Program-made: the position numbers and the translations under genes | The notes under the pieces: generated by a model | Seen by the model: the letters and a program-made list of their open reading frames with translations, nothing else | Databases searched by the model: none | Told to the model about the DNA's origin: nothing | Origin: Dactylonectria macrodidyma | Taxonomy: Eukaryota > Ascomycota > Sordariomycetes > Hypocreales > Nectriaceae | Assembly: GCA_020744425.1 (NCBI GenBank) | Contig: JAGMUV010000001.1 | Location: 3,782,001-3,846,000, forward strand | DNA: 64,000 nt | Direction: 5' to 3' | Shown here: positions 11,058 through 23,600 of the stretch, piece by piece | Layout of the letters: every line of letters begins with the position of its first letter | Numbering within the stretch: the first letter of the stretch is position 1

Positions 11058-12520
11058 TCAGCTGCCTCTACGGCGGCATGAGGGGATGCAAGACAGAAAA
11101 TCGACCATTTCGATCCTAAGAGGTGCCATGGAATTCGGGTCGACTTGGCCTTCCTGAAGGTCAATACCATCCAAGTTGAGCCGAACCTGCTGCATAGCTG
11201 CCTCACGGCAGAGTGCCACCAGAGCGGCACCGCTAAAGCCCTTGGTCTGGGCAGCGAGCTCTTCCAGATTCACATCTTTCGCAAGATGAGTGCGATTGAG
11301 ATGTATCGAGAGGATGTCAAGACGGGCTGGTGTGTCCGGCAAGCCAATCTTAATATCGCTGTCGAAGCGTCCACTCTGGCGTAGACTCATATCAACATCG
11401 TTGAGACATGTTGTGGTACCAATGACAAACACCTGACCCTGTTGCTCTCTGTTGAGCTGGTCAAAGATACCCAGTAGTTCGGATAGAGAAGTGGACTCGC
11501 TGGCAGTGATTCCTTGACCGATACTACGTGCTCGATTCGGCGCAAGGAGATCAATGTTTTCAATCAGCACAATAGCTGGTCTGTTCTCCTTAGCTTCCCG
11601 AAATGCGACAGACCGAAGCTCTCCTGGCTTTAGAGAACTATCAACCAGGAAGAGAAATGCTCCAGTCTCATTCGCAAGTGCCTCCACAAGCCGGGTCTTT
11701 CCATTTCCGGGAGGCCCATGTAGAAGGGCACCTCGAGCAGGCTGGATACCAAGCGACGTGAAAAGCTCAGGTTGGGTCAAGGGAAGTCCAGCCATCTCCT
11801 GGAGCATGGCTACCTCCTTTCCGTATCCGCCAATATCGTAATATCCAATCCGGGGACCGTCCGCTTCGTCCCGAGAAAGAGAGCCACCACAAAGAATCAC
11901 TGTGTCCTGAGCGACAATACCGTACACAGGCTCGCAAGCCGTGATTTTAAATTCAACCAGACCATTGCTGTTCTTTACGATGAAAGTGTCTCCCTTGTGA
12001 ACTGGCCGATATGCCTCTCGAAAATAGGGCGCCAAAAATATGTCGAATAGGGAGCCCGTCACTCCCTGGACAGTGTCGGCAATCGGACTGACGGCTAAGC
12101 GATTGACCTAATAGCAACTGTCAGAATGAATCAATCAAGAAGATTCAGTATGTCACTGACAGTTTTGATATCTGCAAATGGCTGGAGTGTGACAGTATCA
12201 CCGAGTAAGACTCCCAGATTTTGGCGAGAAGCTCTGTGTATACGAGCGTGCCCATCGTCCAGGTCATCCGTACCAACAATTAGAACGGTGTCTTTTCTGA
12301 ATCTTCCCCGAACTCGAACAGTGTCTCCAAGAGCGAGGCCTAGTTGCTCCATAGATTTAGTCGATATACGCACGACGCTACTGTCGTCGTCCATGGCATC
12401 TGCAAGTTCTGCAACACTGCTCACTGGAGTGAGCCAAATGCATCTACTACGAAAGTGGGAGGCCATCACATACATCAACTTGCTTGGATCCGGTCTTAAA
12501 CGTAGGACCGGAGTCAACAC
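11058..12520 (-). CDS. Cdc48/p97-like AAA protein lacking the D2 ring, ATPase-defective D1
   Basis: Two exons: 12520-12161 and 12107-11058 (intron 12108-12160), in phase, about 469 aa; normal Cdc48 is about 800. Exon 1 is the N domain (SVVRISTKSMEQLGLALGDT, RIHRASRQNLGV). Exon 2 completes the N domain (CEPVYGIVAQDTVI) and gives one AAA domain: Walker A GPPGNGKT (Lys kept), Walker B region AIVLIENIDLLAPN where the family has I-D-E-I-D, VIGTTTCLNDVD where sensor-1 Asn is expected, then the arginine-finger region RQSGRFDSDIKIG and the C-terminal helical part EAAMQQVRLNLDGIDL. The hydrolysis Glu is replaced, so ATP binding without turnover is likely. After EMVDF the family sequence stops and the frame closes 11 residues later, beside the ABC relic. 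The start could also be the ATG at 12466. Either an expressed truncated paralogue or an early pseudogene. Confidence 0.75.
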
Positions 12521-13221
12521 GTTGCTTTCCTGAATTGATGATCAGAATTTGAACCAAGTCGTTGCACATAGTTGAATGAACGAACTGGTTTGTTTGCGAC
12601 GCCAGACATATTGGTTCGATTGTGGCTTTGCTAACGAGAGGTGATGTGCTTGGAGAGTTTAGCCCTCTGGCTCGACTCAGGCGAGAGTTTGGTACGGAAT
12701 GTTCTGTGTTTCTTCAGGGCGACCTTGAGGGCAGAGCAAGGAATGTTGAGGAGCACAACCCAAGAGGAGTACTTGTTGATTATGGTTGTTGGTGAATGGA
12801 GTGTGCCGAATTACCCGGCCGTGCTGAACTACCTGGCCGTGCCGAATTACCCGGCCGTGCCGAATTACCCAACCTTATCTGCGGCTAGCACGGAGTAGGC
12901 TCAGGCAAATATTTCAACCAGGCTCAGGAGCCTAACAACTGCTGTGCCGCATTGCCGAAAGTCCAGATCCATACACACCATATTTCGCCTAAGTATACTC
13001 CGTACTAGGTTCGCGCGCTTTGAACCAACAAGCTGTTGGCTGTGTGTCAGGTGCTTCAAGGGGCTGGAGTTGAGCATAGCCTCAACTATTGCCTGCACGG
13101 TAAGCACGGCTGAACTTGGCCCGATGCTCGCTCAACTTAAGCAAGGCAACCCCCGAGGCTCAAAACATGATCTTCAATCTATCTAGAACAGGTCTGGCAA
13201 TATGTTAAGTGTCTAGCGAAC
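12521..13221. other. intergenic region between divergently oriented genes
   Basis: Holds the upstream regions of the Cdc48-like gene (minus) and the ankyrin gene (plus), plus an 18-bp minisatellite. The 85-codon frame at 12641-12898 depends on the minisatellite and is not supported as a gene. Confidence 0.4.
12803..12874. repeat. minisatellite, four 18-bp units
   Basis: Units start at 12803, 12821, 12839 and 12857; the consensus begins GTGCCGAATTACCCGGCC. Unit 2 has three C/T changes and unit 4 ends AACC. The period is a multiple of three, so it reads as a PNYPAV-like peptide in one frame. Confidence 0.9.
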
Positions 13222-14334
13222 ATGAAATTGCGAACGAAGCGTTACAAGCCAGAATCTCTACAACCCGAACCACGGGCTACATGTTACGACTGCGGCATCG
13301 TCCGGCCCATCGCGGGGTTCACGTATGTCGAGAATGGCCTAGAAAATAGCCCATCGCGGCCATCTAGCAAATTCTGGAAGCTGCGTCGCTCCAAGGCAGC
13401 CCAGGTATCAGTCCGGCGTCGGTGTGTTCCGCCTCCACAGACGTGTTGCCCAGCGCCTCTTGCAGAGGCCGAGGACAGTCATGAACGAGTCGCCGAAGAC
13501 TTAGAGGCTCTACACATTACGCCTCCTTCATTGGCAACAGGGTCGACCGTATCTGAGAAAGCATGCCACCCGTCGCACAAACCTTCAAAATCCAGTACGC
13601 CGAGATCTACGGGTGCGAGATTTTGGCGGTCGAAAGACCCTGCCATTCAACCGACTGAGCCAACATCCACTAAAACCAGCCGGAAGGCCCATTATGATGT
13701 CGAAGTGCTGCATAAGTTGTTGTCGATTACGTTGCCTGACGCATCGTCTGAGGAGCCATCAGAGGTTTCCACCAAATCAACACAACCCGCGAAACCCGCA
13801 CCATCAGAAGACCTCCTGTACCAGCTAGCTGCAAATGGAAGTGACCATGAATACGCCTGGGAAATCATCAAAGGTTACAAAGACAGGGACGACTGGCACA
13901 CTATAGTGCAGACCTGCTGGCTCACCGCCGCTCGAGGGGGTAATTTGAGATATATGCGGCAATTAGAGCGTCTCGGCAATGACCTAGATCCGCAGACAAC
14001 AAACTCAAACGGCGACACGGCGCTTCACATTGCTGCCAAAACGGGAAACCGAGATATGGTGAGGTGGCTAATACAGCGTGGTGTTGACCTGTGGGCGAGG
14101 AACAACGAGGGCAAAACAGCGAAGACTTGCGCGGAGGAATTCGGCCACACGGGGTGCGCTATTTCCTTGCGTCTCGCTATGCCCGGGGAAAAGCTTGGGA
14201 ACAAGGGCTGGTGGGACGAGTTTGGCGATGATTTCAGGGACAGAATGGGTTCGTACGATCGGCCGCTGCCTGGAGGGGGCTCGGATCCGACGCCGATGAG
14301 GAGGAAGCCCTGGGTGGCTGCAAGCCCAAATTGA
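13222..14334 (+). CDS. ankyrin-repeat protein with N-terminal Cys motif, single exon
   Basis: An uninterrupted 370-codon frame. The N-terminus carries CYDCGIVRPIAGF, a short possible metal-binding knuckle. A long Ser/Pro/Thr-rich, probably disordered stretch follows (about residues 40-195). Then comes a helical region with LTAARGGNLRYMRQLERLG and two clear ankyrin units: NGDTALHIAAKTGNRDMVRW and GKTAKTCAEEFGHTGC (about residues 235-320). The tail is basic and Gly/Pro-rich. Ankyrin units mediate protein contacts; no enzyme domain is seen. Codon use and composition are normal right up to the edge of the RIP island, about 100 bp downstream, so it seems to have escaped mutation leaking from the repeats. 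Confidence 0.85.
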   Translation: MKLRTKRYKPESLQPEPRATCYDCGIVRPIAGFTYVENGLENSPSRPSSKFWKLRRSKAAQVSVRRRCVPPPQTCCPAPLAEAEDSHERVAEDLEALHITPPSLATGSTVSEKACHPSHKPSKSSTPRSTGARFWRSKDPAIQPTEPTSTKTSRKAHYDVEVLHKLLSITLPDASSEEPSEVSTKSTQPAKPAPSEDLLYQLAANGSDHEYAWEIIKGYKDRDDWHTIVQTCWLTAARGGNLRYMRQLERLGNDLDPQTTNSNGDTALHIAAKTGNRDMVRWLIQRGVDLWARNNEGKTAKTCAEEFGHTGCAISLRLAMPGEKLGNKGWWDEFGDDFRDRMGSYDRPLPGGGSDPTPMRRKPWVAASPN

Positions 14335-15406
14335 GGGAAATGTCGAACTGAACAACAAACAATATCGTGAATTGCGCGGTCAAACATAGTAACCCCCCGC
14401 CCGCCTACCACCTTATGGGCTTTGTGATGGGACACTAATTAGCGCGATAGGTCGTGAATCAGTTAATAATGAAACTTACACTGGTCACAGGACTCCATTA
14501 TGGATGCGTAGCTTTAAAGGGTCAATTTTTAAAGACTTTAGGCTGGGCCAGGAGTTGACGAAATAATTAGTCTAAGAACGAGCAAAATAAAAGCAGGATA
14601 GGATCATCTACTTATACAGTACCATAATGTCACTCAGGGACCTCACAAGCAAGCCTCGGCCCCTTTAGAACTAAAAGCAAGTTAAGTCAATAGAAGCGCA
14701 GCCCTAAACTGTCTTTACAATCCTATCCAGCGTCCCCTTGCTGTACAGTGCCAGGAGTCTCGCTATCTAGCTTTACTAACATATACAATCATCGGCCCTA
14801 CTACTGATTTACCTATTCTGGATTCGCTAACTCCTCATTTGCCTAAGAGCAGTATATTCTATTTTAATTTAAATAAGGATACTATTCGTTTTGCATAGTA
14901 GTGGCGCATTTTAGCAGACTTGTCAAACTTTACTTAGACTTAAAATAAGTTATGTTTATGATTATACTTTATAGATAATTACTTGATCTTTTAACTTACT
15001 TTCCTAAGGTATTAAAAGTATTATATTTTAAAGCGAATCCATTTTATAAGTACTATTACCGCTGTTGAAACCGCTGTTCGGACTTTTGTTTCTGCGCTGC
15101 CGCGTTTCTATACAGTCACGTGTTTGCATTGCTTGAGTTATCTTAAGACGAAGGACTCAATTGATTGGTCGACCTAGTTACAGATAGACTCTTATCCCTC
15201 CTCCCTTAACCACCAGGAACCAACCTTCCTCCGCTAAATCCTTTAACCGTTCTAGGATTCCCTTAGTTTTTAATGCGGTTATTAGTCGTTTTATGCGTTA
15301 ATAATGGCTACGTTGCTTATAACTTGCATTATCTACCCTTTATTAATATTAGCTAGTGACTTAAAGAATGCTATTTCTTCTAAAGATATTTTAGATACTG
15401 GCTTTA

Positions 15407-15547
15407 TGTAACGATCCACACTTCGCATTACGCCTCCTAGCCCGTCAGGCCAAAAGATAAGTCTATAATCACAATGGTAGCGATCATAGGTGTGGATAAC
15501 AGCTATTATAGGGTCTCATGCACGCCCGGCTCGCCCAGGTTGTAACA
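15407..15547 (+). mobile_element. 141-bp solo LTR, copy 1
   Basis: Begins TGTAAC and ends GTTGTAACA (TG..CA ends), flanked by the 5-bp duplication CTTTA at 15402-15406 and 15548-15552. The empty site is visible in repeat C copy 2 near 39541, where CTTTA occurs once. A second copy is at 50465-50607. No matching internal element occurs in the window. It is short for a fungal Gypsy-type LTR, so a small non-autonomous LTR family is possible. It is much less mutated than its surroundings. Confidence 0.85.
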
Positions 15548-15919
15548 CTTTACTATTAGTTACCTTAAGAAGTATCGTTCGTTTTTGATCTAGTTCTTAA
15601 ATCATTAATTATTTCTAAAGAAGCATAAACTTAAGAATACTTTAATTTTAAAGATTACTAAAGTAACTTACTTATTATTAGAGAATTATTAGGTTTTAAT
15701 AGTTTTAGTTTTTTTAAGATTATATTTTATTATTATAGCTTTTAACTTATTAATAGTTTTTATATTCTTATTAAGCTTAGTATTTAAGTTATATATAAAG
15801 AGAGTATAATAATTATTAAAACTTAAGTTATTAAAAATATAGAGTATATTATAATAGATATTTATTATAGTATTTATTATAATTAGTTTTTAATAAATTA
15901 AATTATAATTTAAAATTAT

Positions 15920-16328
15920 TATTATAACCTGAGCGACCTCTTAAGAGGCCAGAGCGGTCATAGCCAGCAGAATCGGAAGTATGGGGATACTTAAGGCTAG
16001 AGTGAGCAGACCCACTTTAAACAGAGTAAGCAGTAGTACAGACGCTTACTTATATAATGCTTTATAGAGTGAGTATTATAAGCAGACAGAACTAAGGCAT
16101 AATAAGCACCTTAGTATATAATTATTTAAGAAGTGTATATTTAGTATAAGCAGCTCCTTAGCTATTAATATAACTTAGTTATATTAAATACGTTTTACTT
16201 TACTATTACTAAATATAATAAGTATTATTTAATCTTAACTTATTTAATTACTTTATTATATAAACTTTTAGATTAGGACTTAGTATATACTAACTTTATA
16301 AGAATAATATATTAATCTAATTATTATA
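15920..16328 (+). repeat. 5' LTR of element A (409 bp)
   Basis: Pairs with 38191-38599, both ending ATTATTATA. The first part (CGACCTCTTAAGAGGCC region) is unlike the LTRs of element B; the second part, from about CTTAGTATATAATTATTTAAG onward, is shared with them. Confidence 0.88.
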
Positions 16329-17244
16329 TATTAATAGTTTTTATTTATTATATTACTTATATTAAGCTTAAATAATATTAAATTATTATAATAGTTTTAC
16401 TTATTATACTTAATTTAATTTTATTCTCTTTTTATTAATTAATAAGTAAATTACTTATTCTAATTCTAATAAATATAAATAATAAAGAAGAAGTTATTAT
16501 ACTTATAAGTTATAAAGTAGAAGTATATAAGCTAGAATAATATAATAAATAACTTAATAATATATTTAATAACTTTATTAAAGCCTTTTATAAGAATGCT
16601 ATTAAAAAATAAGAATAAATTAATAATTTAAATAACTAAGTTAAAGCACTTATAAATAAACTTAAGAGGCTTATTAAGGCTTTTAAGAAATAAACTAGCC
16701 TCTATAAAGACTATATTAAGAATCTAGCCTCTAATTTAATAATAAGAAAAGATACTAGAGAAATCCTTAAATTAAAATAACTAGACTCTTATAACAGATC
16801 TATAATTACACTCTAAGGATTCTTAATATAGCTCAGGGCCTACTAGTTATATTATCTAACCCAGTTTATTACTAATAATACTAAAGTCTAGTATACTATA
16901 GAGTTCCTTAAGAATAAAGCCTTCTAATAGTTCGAACCTATTATAAAGAACTATATTAACTATATTTATACTAATAGGAAAGAAGAAACTAAGGCTATTT
17001 ATAGAAGCTATAAAGTCTTTAAGTATAAGCTTAAAAGCGCTTTTAGACTCTAGGATAAGAAACGAATAGTAGAATAGTAAATCTAGAAACTCTATTAAAA
17101 AGGAGCAGTATCTATATATATAGCTAAATACTATAACCTCGCCTTATAACTTAACTAAGGAGAAGAAGGATATATAATAAGCTTTTATAAAAAGTTAAAG
17201 TCTAATATTAAAAACATAATAGTTAAGAAAACTAAACCTACTAT

Positions 17245-17627
17245 TATCACGGCCTAGGTTTCCACTGGGCGGTCAGGAATGGCAGAACGATAGGACCTAT
17301 ATCTGGTTCAGACTAATAGTATAGCCCCACCCTAGGACTAATGCCCTACTAGGACTAATAGTAATAGTCTAGGACTAATAGCAGTCCTTTAAGCAGGATG
17401 GCAGTCTACTTAGTATATAATTATCTAAGAAGTATATATCTAATATAAGTAGCTCCTTAGCTATTAATATAACTTAGTTATATTAAGTATGTTTTATTCT
17501 ACTATTATTAAATATAATAAGTATTATTTAATCTTAATCTATTTAATTACTTTATTATATAAACTTCTAAATTAGAATTTAGTATATACTAGCCTTATAA
17601 GAATAGTATATTAATTTAATTATTATA
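17245..17627 (+). repeat. 5' LTR of element B (383 bp)
   Basis: Starts TATCACGGCCTAGG (originally perhaps TGTCACGG) and ends ATTATTATA. It contains a short internal duplication of GGACTAATAGTAATAGTC-like units. Confidence 0.85.
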
Positions 17628-17689
17628 TATTAATAGCTCTTATTTATTATATTACTTATATTAAGCTTAAATAATAATTAAATTATTAT

Positions 17690-20600
17690 AATAGCTTTAC
17701 TTATTATACTTAGTTTAACTCTATTCTCTTCTTATTAGTTAATAAGTAAATCACCTATTCTAGTCCTAATAGATATAGATAATAAAGAAGAAGTTATTAT
17801 ACTTATAAATTATAAAGTAGAGGTATGTAAGCTAGAGTGATATAATAAACGATTTAGTAATGTATTTAATAACCTTACTAAAGCTTCTTATAAAGATGCT
17901 ATTAAAAAGTAAGAATAAATCGATAATTTGAATAACTAAGTTAAAGTACTTATAAATAAACTTAAGAGGCTTACTAAGGCTTCTAAGAAATAAACCAGCC
18001 TTTATAAGAACTATATTGAGAATCTGGCCTCTAATTTAGTAATAAGAAAAGATACTAAAGAAATCCTTAAATTAAGATAACCAGACCTCTATAATAAATC
18101 TATAGCTATACTCTAAGAATTCCTAATATAGCTTAAGGCTTACTAGCTATACTATCTAACCCAGTTTATTATTAGTAATACTAAAGTCTAGTATACTATA
18201 AGGTTCTTTAAGAATAAAGCCTTCTAATAGTTTAAACTTATTATAAAGGATTATATTAACTATATCTATACTAATAGAAAGGAAGAAACTAAAGCTATTT
18301 ATAGAAGCTATAAAGTCTTTAAGTATAAGCTTAGAAGTACTTTCAGACTCTAGGATAAGAAACGAGCAGTAAAATAGTAAATCTAGAAACTCTATTAAAA
18401 AGGAATAGTATTTATATATATAGCTAAATACTACAATCTCGCCTTATAACTTAACTAAGAAGAAGAAGGATATATAGTAAGCTTCTATAAAGAGCTAAAG
18501 TCTAATATTAAAGATATAATAATTAGGAAAACTAAACCTATTACATATAACGGACTAGTATAACTTACTATAGAAATTAATAACTAGTAATTCAAAAGAT
18601 AATAGGAAAAGAAGGCTAAGAAGTCTAAAGGATCTTATACTTTATAGTAGAAGAATAGAAGAAACTATATAAACTAAGGAAAGAAATAATAAATAGATAC
18701 CTTATATAGAATAAACTTAGGCCTTATAAATATTAGAATAGTTAAGAAAGACTACTTTAAGGTCCTCTATTAGAATTATAGCATTCTAGGATATACTTTC
18801 TATAAATACTAAAAACCTAAAACCGATTAATAATTCAAACTAATATCTAAAGGTAAGAAGAAGGTAAGATGAGTTAGTTAATAAGAAGAAGAACTTTAAA
18901 TAGGTAAGAAAATAGTCATAATAGCTAGAGCAGGTTATAATAATACGGGGATTTTATCTAATAAAATCACCCCCTTTATGAATAAGGAATTTAAAAGTAA
19001 AGAAATACTTAAAAGTAAAACCTATAAAGAAGGAAAGCTAAACTAAAAGATAGAAAAAGAGTGATAAGCACTCTTTAAAGATTAATAGAAGGGTATGACT
19101 TCTAATATTAATAATATCTTAACGCTCTAGATACTAGTTCTATTACCTTTAAGACTAAAGGAAGAAAGACTACCTTATAGTACTATTAAAAAGATTAATA
19201 TAATTAAAAAGAGTAAGAAGATTTAAAAAGAGAATGCTTTTAAATATATCTAATTAATAATAGAAATTATAAATAAATAAGATAATATTCTAGATTAATA
19301 ACCTGCTCTAAGAATATTACTAATTATAATAACCTTATATAAGAGTATTATTAAAATCTTATAATAATAGTAAATGAATAATAAGATTAGATATAAGTAC
19401 TATTTATATAAAGAAAGAGAGCTAAGTATTAGTATAAGTATTAAAGCTAGATAAGTAAGAAGGCTTAGACTCCTTATTATTAATAAAGATATACTAGCCC
19501 CTATAAATAAAGACTCTGAATCTAGTAATAATAGTAGTATTAATAATACCTTAGAGGAGGAATCAGTCACTTTATAATTACTTAAATAAGAGCTAGAGGA
19601 AAATACTCCTAAGTTCTCCTTAGGAAAGGATAGGAAAAGCAAGCGAATACTAAAATAGCTTATTAAATAAATATTAAATATAGTAAAAGGATAACCTATT
19701 TATATTTATATAATTTAGTAAAAAGACCTTATTAAAGCAAATAGTTAGATAGAATAAGTAATTATTAGTAATAAACTATTACTATACTTTTAATACTTTA
19801 AATATATTAATATATTCTAAATATTATATACTTATTATATATACTTATTATATTACTTTAAGAAACTTTATTATAATTACTATTCTATATAAACTATACT
19901 TTAGTTATTATAATGGTTTTATAATAGAATTAAGGCATAGGACTATAGAGTTATTAAATAGTTTAAAAGAATAGAAGTAGCTTAATTTAAGCTATAAAAT
20001 AACTTCTATTCTAAAGAATGCATTAAAAAGGACTTAATAATTATATTATAAAAGAAAGTTATATATATAAAAGAGAAAAAGTATAGTTATAATACGGCTT
20101 ATTAAAGTGCTTAGCTAATTATACTATAAACTATAATAATAAGAAGTCCTTTAAGCATATAGAATACTTATAAGTGATTTATAAGAGGATTTATAAGATA
20201 TATAAAGATAGGTTTAACTTTAAAACCTATATAAGAAGAGAACTCTACAATAGACTATAGTATAAGAAAATCTATAAGTATATAAAAAATAATACTTACT
20301 ATTTATAATAGAGCGATAGATAAGTATAGTAAAAGTAGAAATATTACTTCTAAAGAAGGCTCTAAGTATTATAAGGGGTTCTAAAAAAGATATAATTATA
20401 ATAAAAGTCTAAATTAATAGAGTATAAGTAATAGTACTAATAGACTATAATACTACTATAAATTATATCTAACTAGAGTTAGTAAATAAGTTAGTATTAT
20501 TATAGAAATATAAGAAATTTCTTTATAAAGTGTCTAACTTAAAAAGAATACCTTTTAGCTATAATAAAGGAAGGATATTATAAGAAATTAATTATTTTAA

Positions 20601-23600
20601 AGTATTTATAAAAAGAAGAAACTAAAGAGTAGATTTTAATATTCTTAATATTAAAGACTACTTAGTAATACTTAGATAACCTTAGTTATAAAAGTATAAC
20701 TCTAATATTAATTAAGAAAAAGGCTAAATATATTAAAGAGATATATCTTCTTAGATTATAAATAGTAATAAATATAACCTAAGATCTTAAGCTTTTATTA
20801 GTAATAAAAATAATAATAAAGTTATAAAAGAAGAAATAGTAAATATTTCTTTATTTCTAAAAGGAATAAAATAGAAGTACTAATATAAGAAAATATAATA
20901 TATAAAATGGATTATTATATTTATTTAAAAATAGTTTAAATAGATAAATAAGGATTTTAAAGAGTAGAAAAAATAATAATAAGTAAAAGAAGAATAACTT
21001 AAAAATATACTCTTAAGATACTAAATCTATAAAAAACTCTTTAAGGAAGAACTTAAGACTAGTCTTTTAGAACTAAGTGAATAAGACTTAGAAATTATCC
21101 TAAAGGATAGAACTAATCCTAAGTTTTTTCCTATTTATAACTTTAATAATAATAAGCTAATAATACTAAGAGAATATATTTAAGAAATAAAAAGAAAAGG
21201 CTATATTTAGAAATTAAAGTCTTTAGTTAAATACTTAATTATATTTATACTTAAAAAGAATAAAAAGCTATACTTTTATATAGACTATAAGTAATTTAAC
21301 TTAATTACTAAGAAGGATTATATACTATTACTCTTAATCCTTAAGATATATAATAGGCTATATAGAGCTAAGTAGTTTATAATACTTAATCTTAAAAAAG
21401 CCTATAATTTAATCTATATTAAATAAAGATATAAATAGAAGATTACTTTTAAAACTAAATTTAGACTATATAAATACTTAATTATGCCTTTTAGACTTAT
21501 TAATATACTAATTATATTCTAATAAATAATTAATAATATATTATATAAATATCTTAATATTTTTATTATATATTATTTAAATAATATACTTATTTTCTTT
21601 AAAAATAAAGAAGATTATAAGTAATATATCTATATAATATTATAAAAGCTATAAAATATAAACTTACTTATTAAACCTAAAAAAAGCAATTTCTATACTT
21701 TAGAAATAAAGTTCTTTAAGTATATTATATTCTATAACTAAGTGTGAATAGACTTTAAGAAGATTATAATAATATAAGAATAAAAATAACTTAAAAACCT
21801 CATAGAATTACAATCCTTCTTAGGATTTATAAACTACTACTAATAATTTATTAAACACTTTAGTAAACATACTATTCTACTTATTAGATTTATAAAGAAA
21901 AGAGTTAAGTTTAAATAGGATAATAAAGCAGAATAGGCCTTTTAGTTAATTAAGGATATAATTACTTTAAAACCTATCTTAGTATTATTTAACTTTACTA
22001 AAGAAATTAAATTAAAAACTAATGCTTTAAGATTTACTTTAAGTAATTAAATTAAATAAAGAGATAAAAATGGATTATTATATGCTATTATATTCTATTT
22101 ATATAAAATGTATAAAGTAAAACTTAATTACTCTATTTATAACTAAGAATTCTTAGCTATTATTAATTACTTTAAGGAATTTTAATATTATCTTTTAAAA
22201 AATAATTATAAGATTAAGGTCTATATAAGTTATAAAAATATCTTATACTTTATAATAATATAAAAACTTAGTAAATAATAACTTAAATATATTAAATACT
22301 TATTAGAATTTAATTATATTATTATTTATATAAAAAGATTAGAAAATAGATAAGCTAATATAATTAGTTAATATACTAATTTTAATATAAGAAAGACTAA
22401 AGCTAGTAAGTAAATCTTCTTCTTTACTCTTAAGAAATACTTATAATAAAAATACTTAGGATATATATACTAATACTATAAATGCTTATTATAAGTAATA
22501 TTTAATAGTATATACTATATAACCTATAATAATAAACTACTAAAGAAAATTAAGTAATATAATTAGACTTATAAAATAGATAGAGTTATAAGAAACCTCT
22601 ATTTAATTCCCGCTTTATAGTTAGAACTATAGAAACTGTAAGTTCTAATAGAACTATAAGAACAGCTTATATAAGAAATATATTCTTATATACTATATAG
22701 ACATTAAGGAGTTAATAAAACCCTTAAGAGAGTTAAAATAATATATACATTTCTTAGAATTAAGAAGGTTATATAAGACATTATCTAATAATATAGTCTT
22801 TATATAAAAACCAAGGTATAATACTATAAGCCCTATAGAGAACTATAGCCTCTATTAGTAGTTTAAAGACTATAGTATTCTATTACTATGGATTTTATTA
22901 TAAAACTACTCCTATTAGAAGACCTAGTAACTAGAGCCTTTTATAATAGTATTCTTATTATTATAAATAGATTTATGAAATTCTCTTATTTTATATTATA
23001 TAGAGAGGTAATAAATATAGAAGAATTTACTTATATATTTAATTAGAATATTATTAGTATATATAGACTATTAGTAAAGATCCTAACTAATAGAAGACCT
23101 TTATTCATATTTAAGTTTTAATAAGCTTTAATAGTATAGCTTAGACTTAATTACTAATTAATTATTATATTCTAATTATAAGTAGATAGATAAATAGAAA
23201 GGATGAATTAGATTCTTAAATAATACTTATAGTATTATATTAATTATAAATAGAATAATTAGATTAAAAAACTATTAATAGCCTAACTAAGCTATAATAC
23301 TACTATATATAAAAGTATAAAGCTTATATTAGTATTTATAAATTTCAGATTTATACTTAATACATACTATAGATTATAAAAAGGAATTATTAACCCTTAT
23401 ATAATACTTACTTTTAATAAACTGAAAAACCTTTATAAAGAATTAAGGATTAAACTTAAGTTTATTAGAAACTAAATAAGGAAATACTATGACTTTAAAT
23501 AGATAAAGGGACTATTCTTTTTAAAAAAGGATATAGTCCTCTTAGCTATAAAAAATGTTTTAATAGACAGGCTAAGTAAAAAACTTAACTATAAGTTTAT

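Noticed and set aside
8078..12520. A secondary-metabolite cluster built on the LaeA-like methyltransferase and ABC transporter
   Set aside because: No polyketide synthase, peptide synthetase, terpene cyclase or P450 is present, the ABC gene is dead, and the AAA gene is unrelated.
19400..19642. 80-codon Ser/Leu-rich minus-strand frame in element B
   Set aside because: Opposite strand of a RIP-mutated gag region; low-complexity chance frame.
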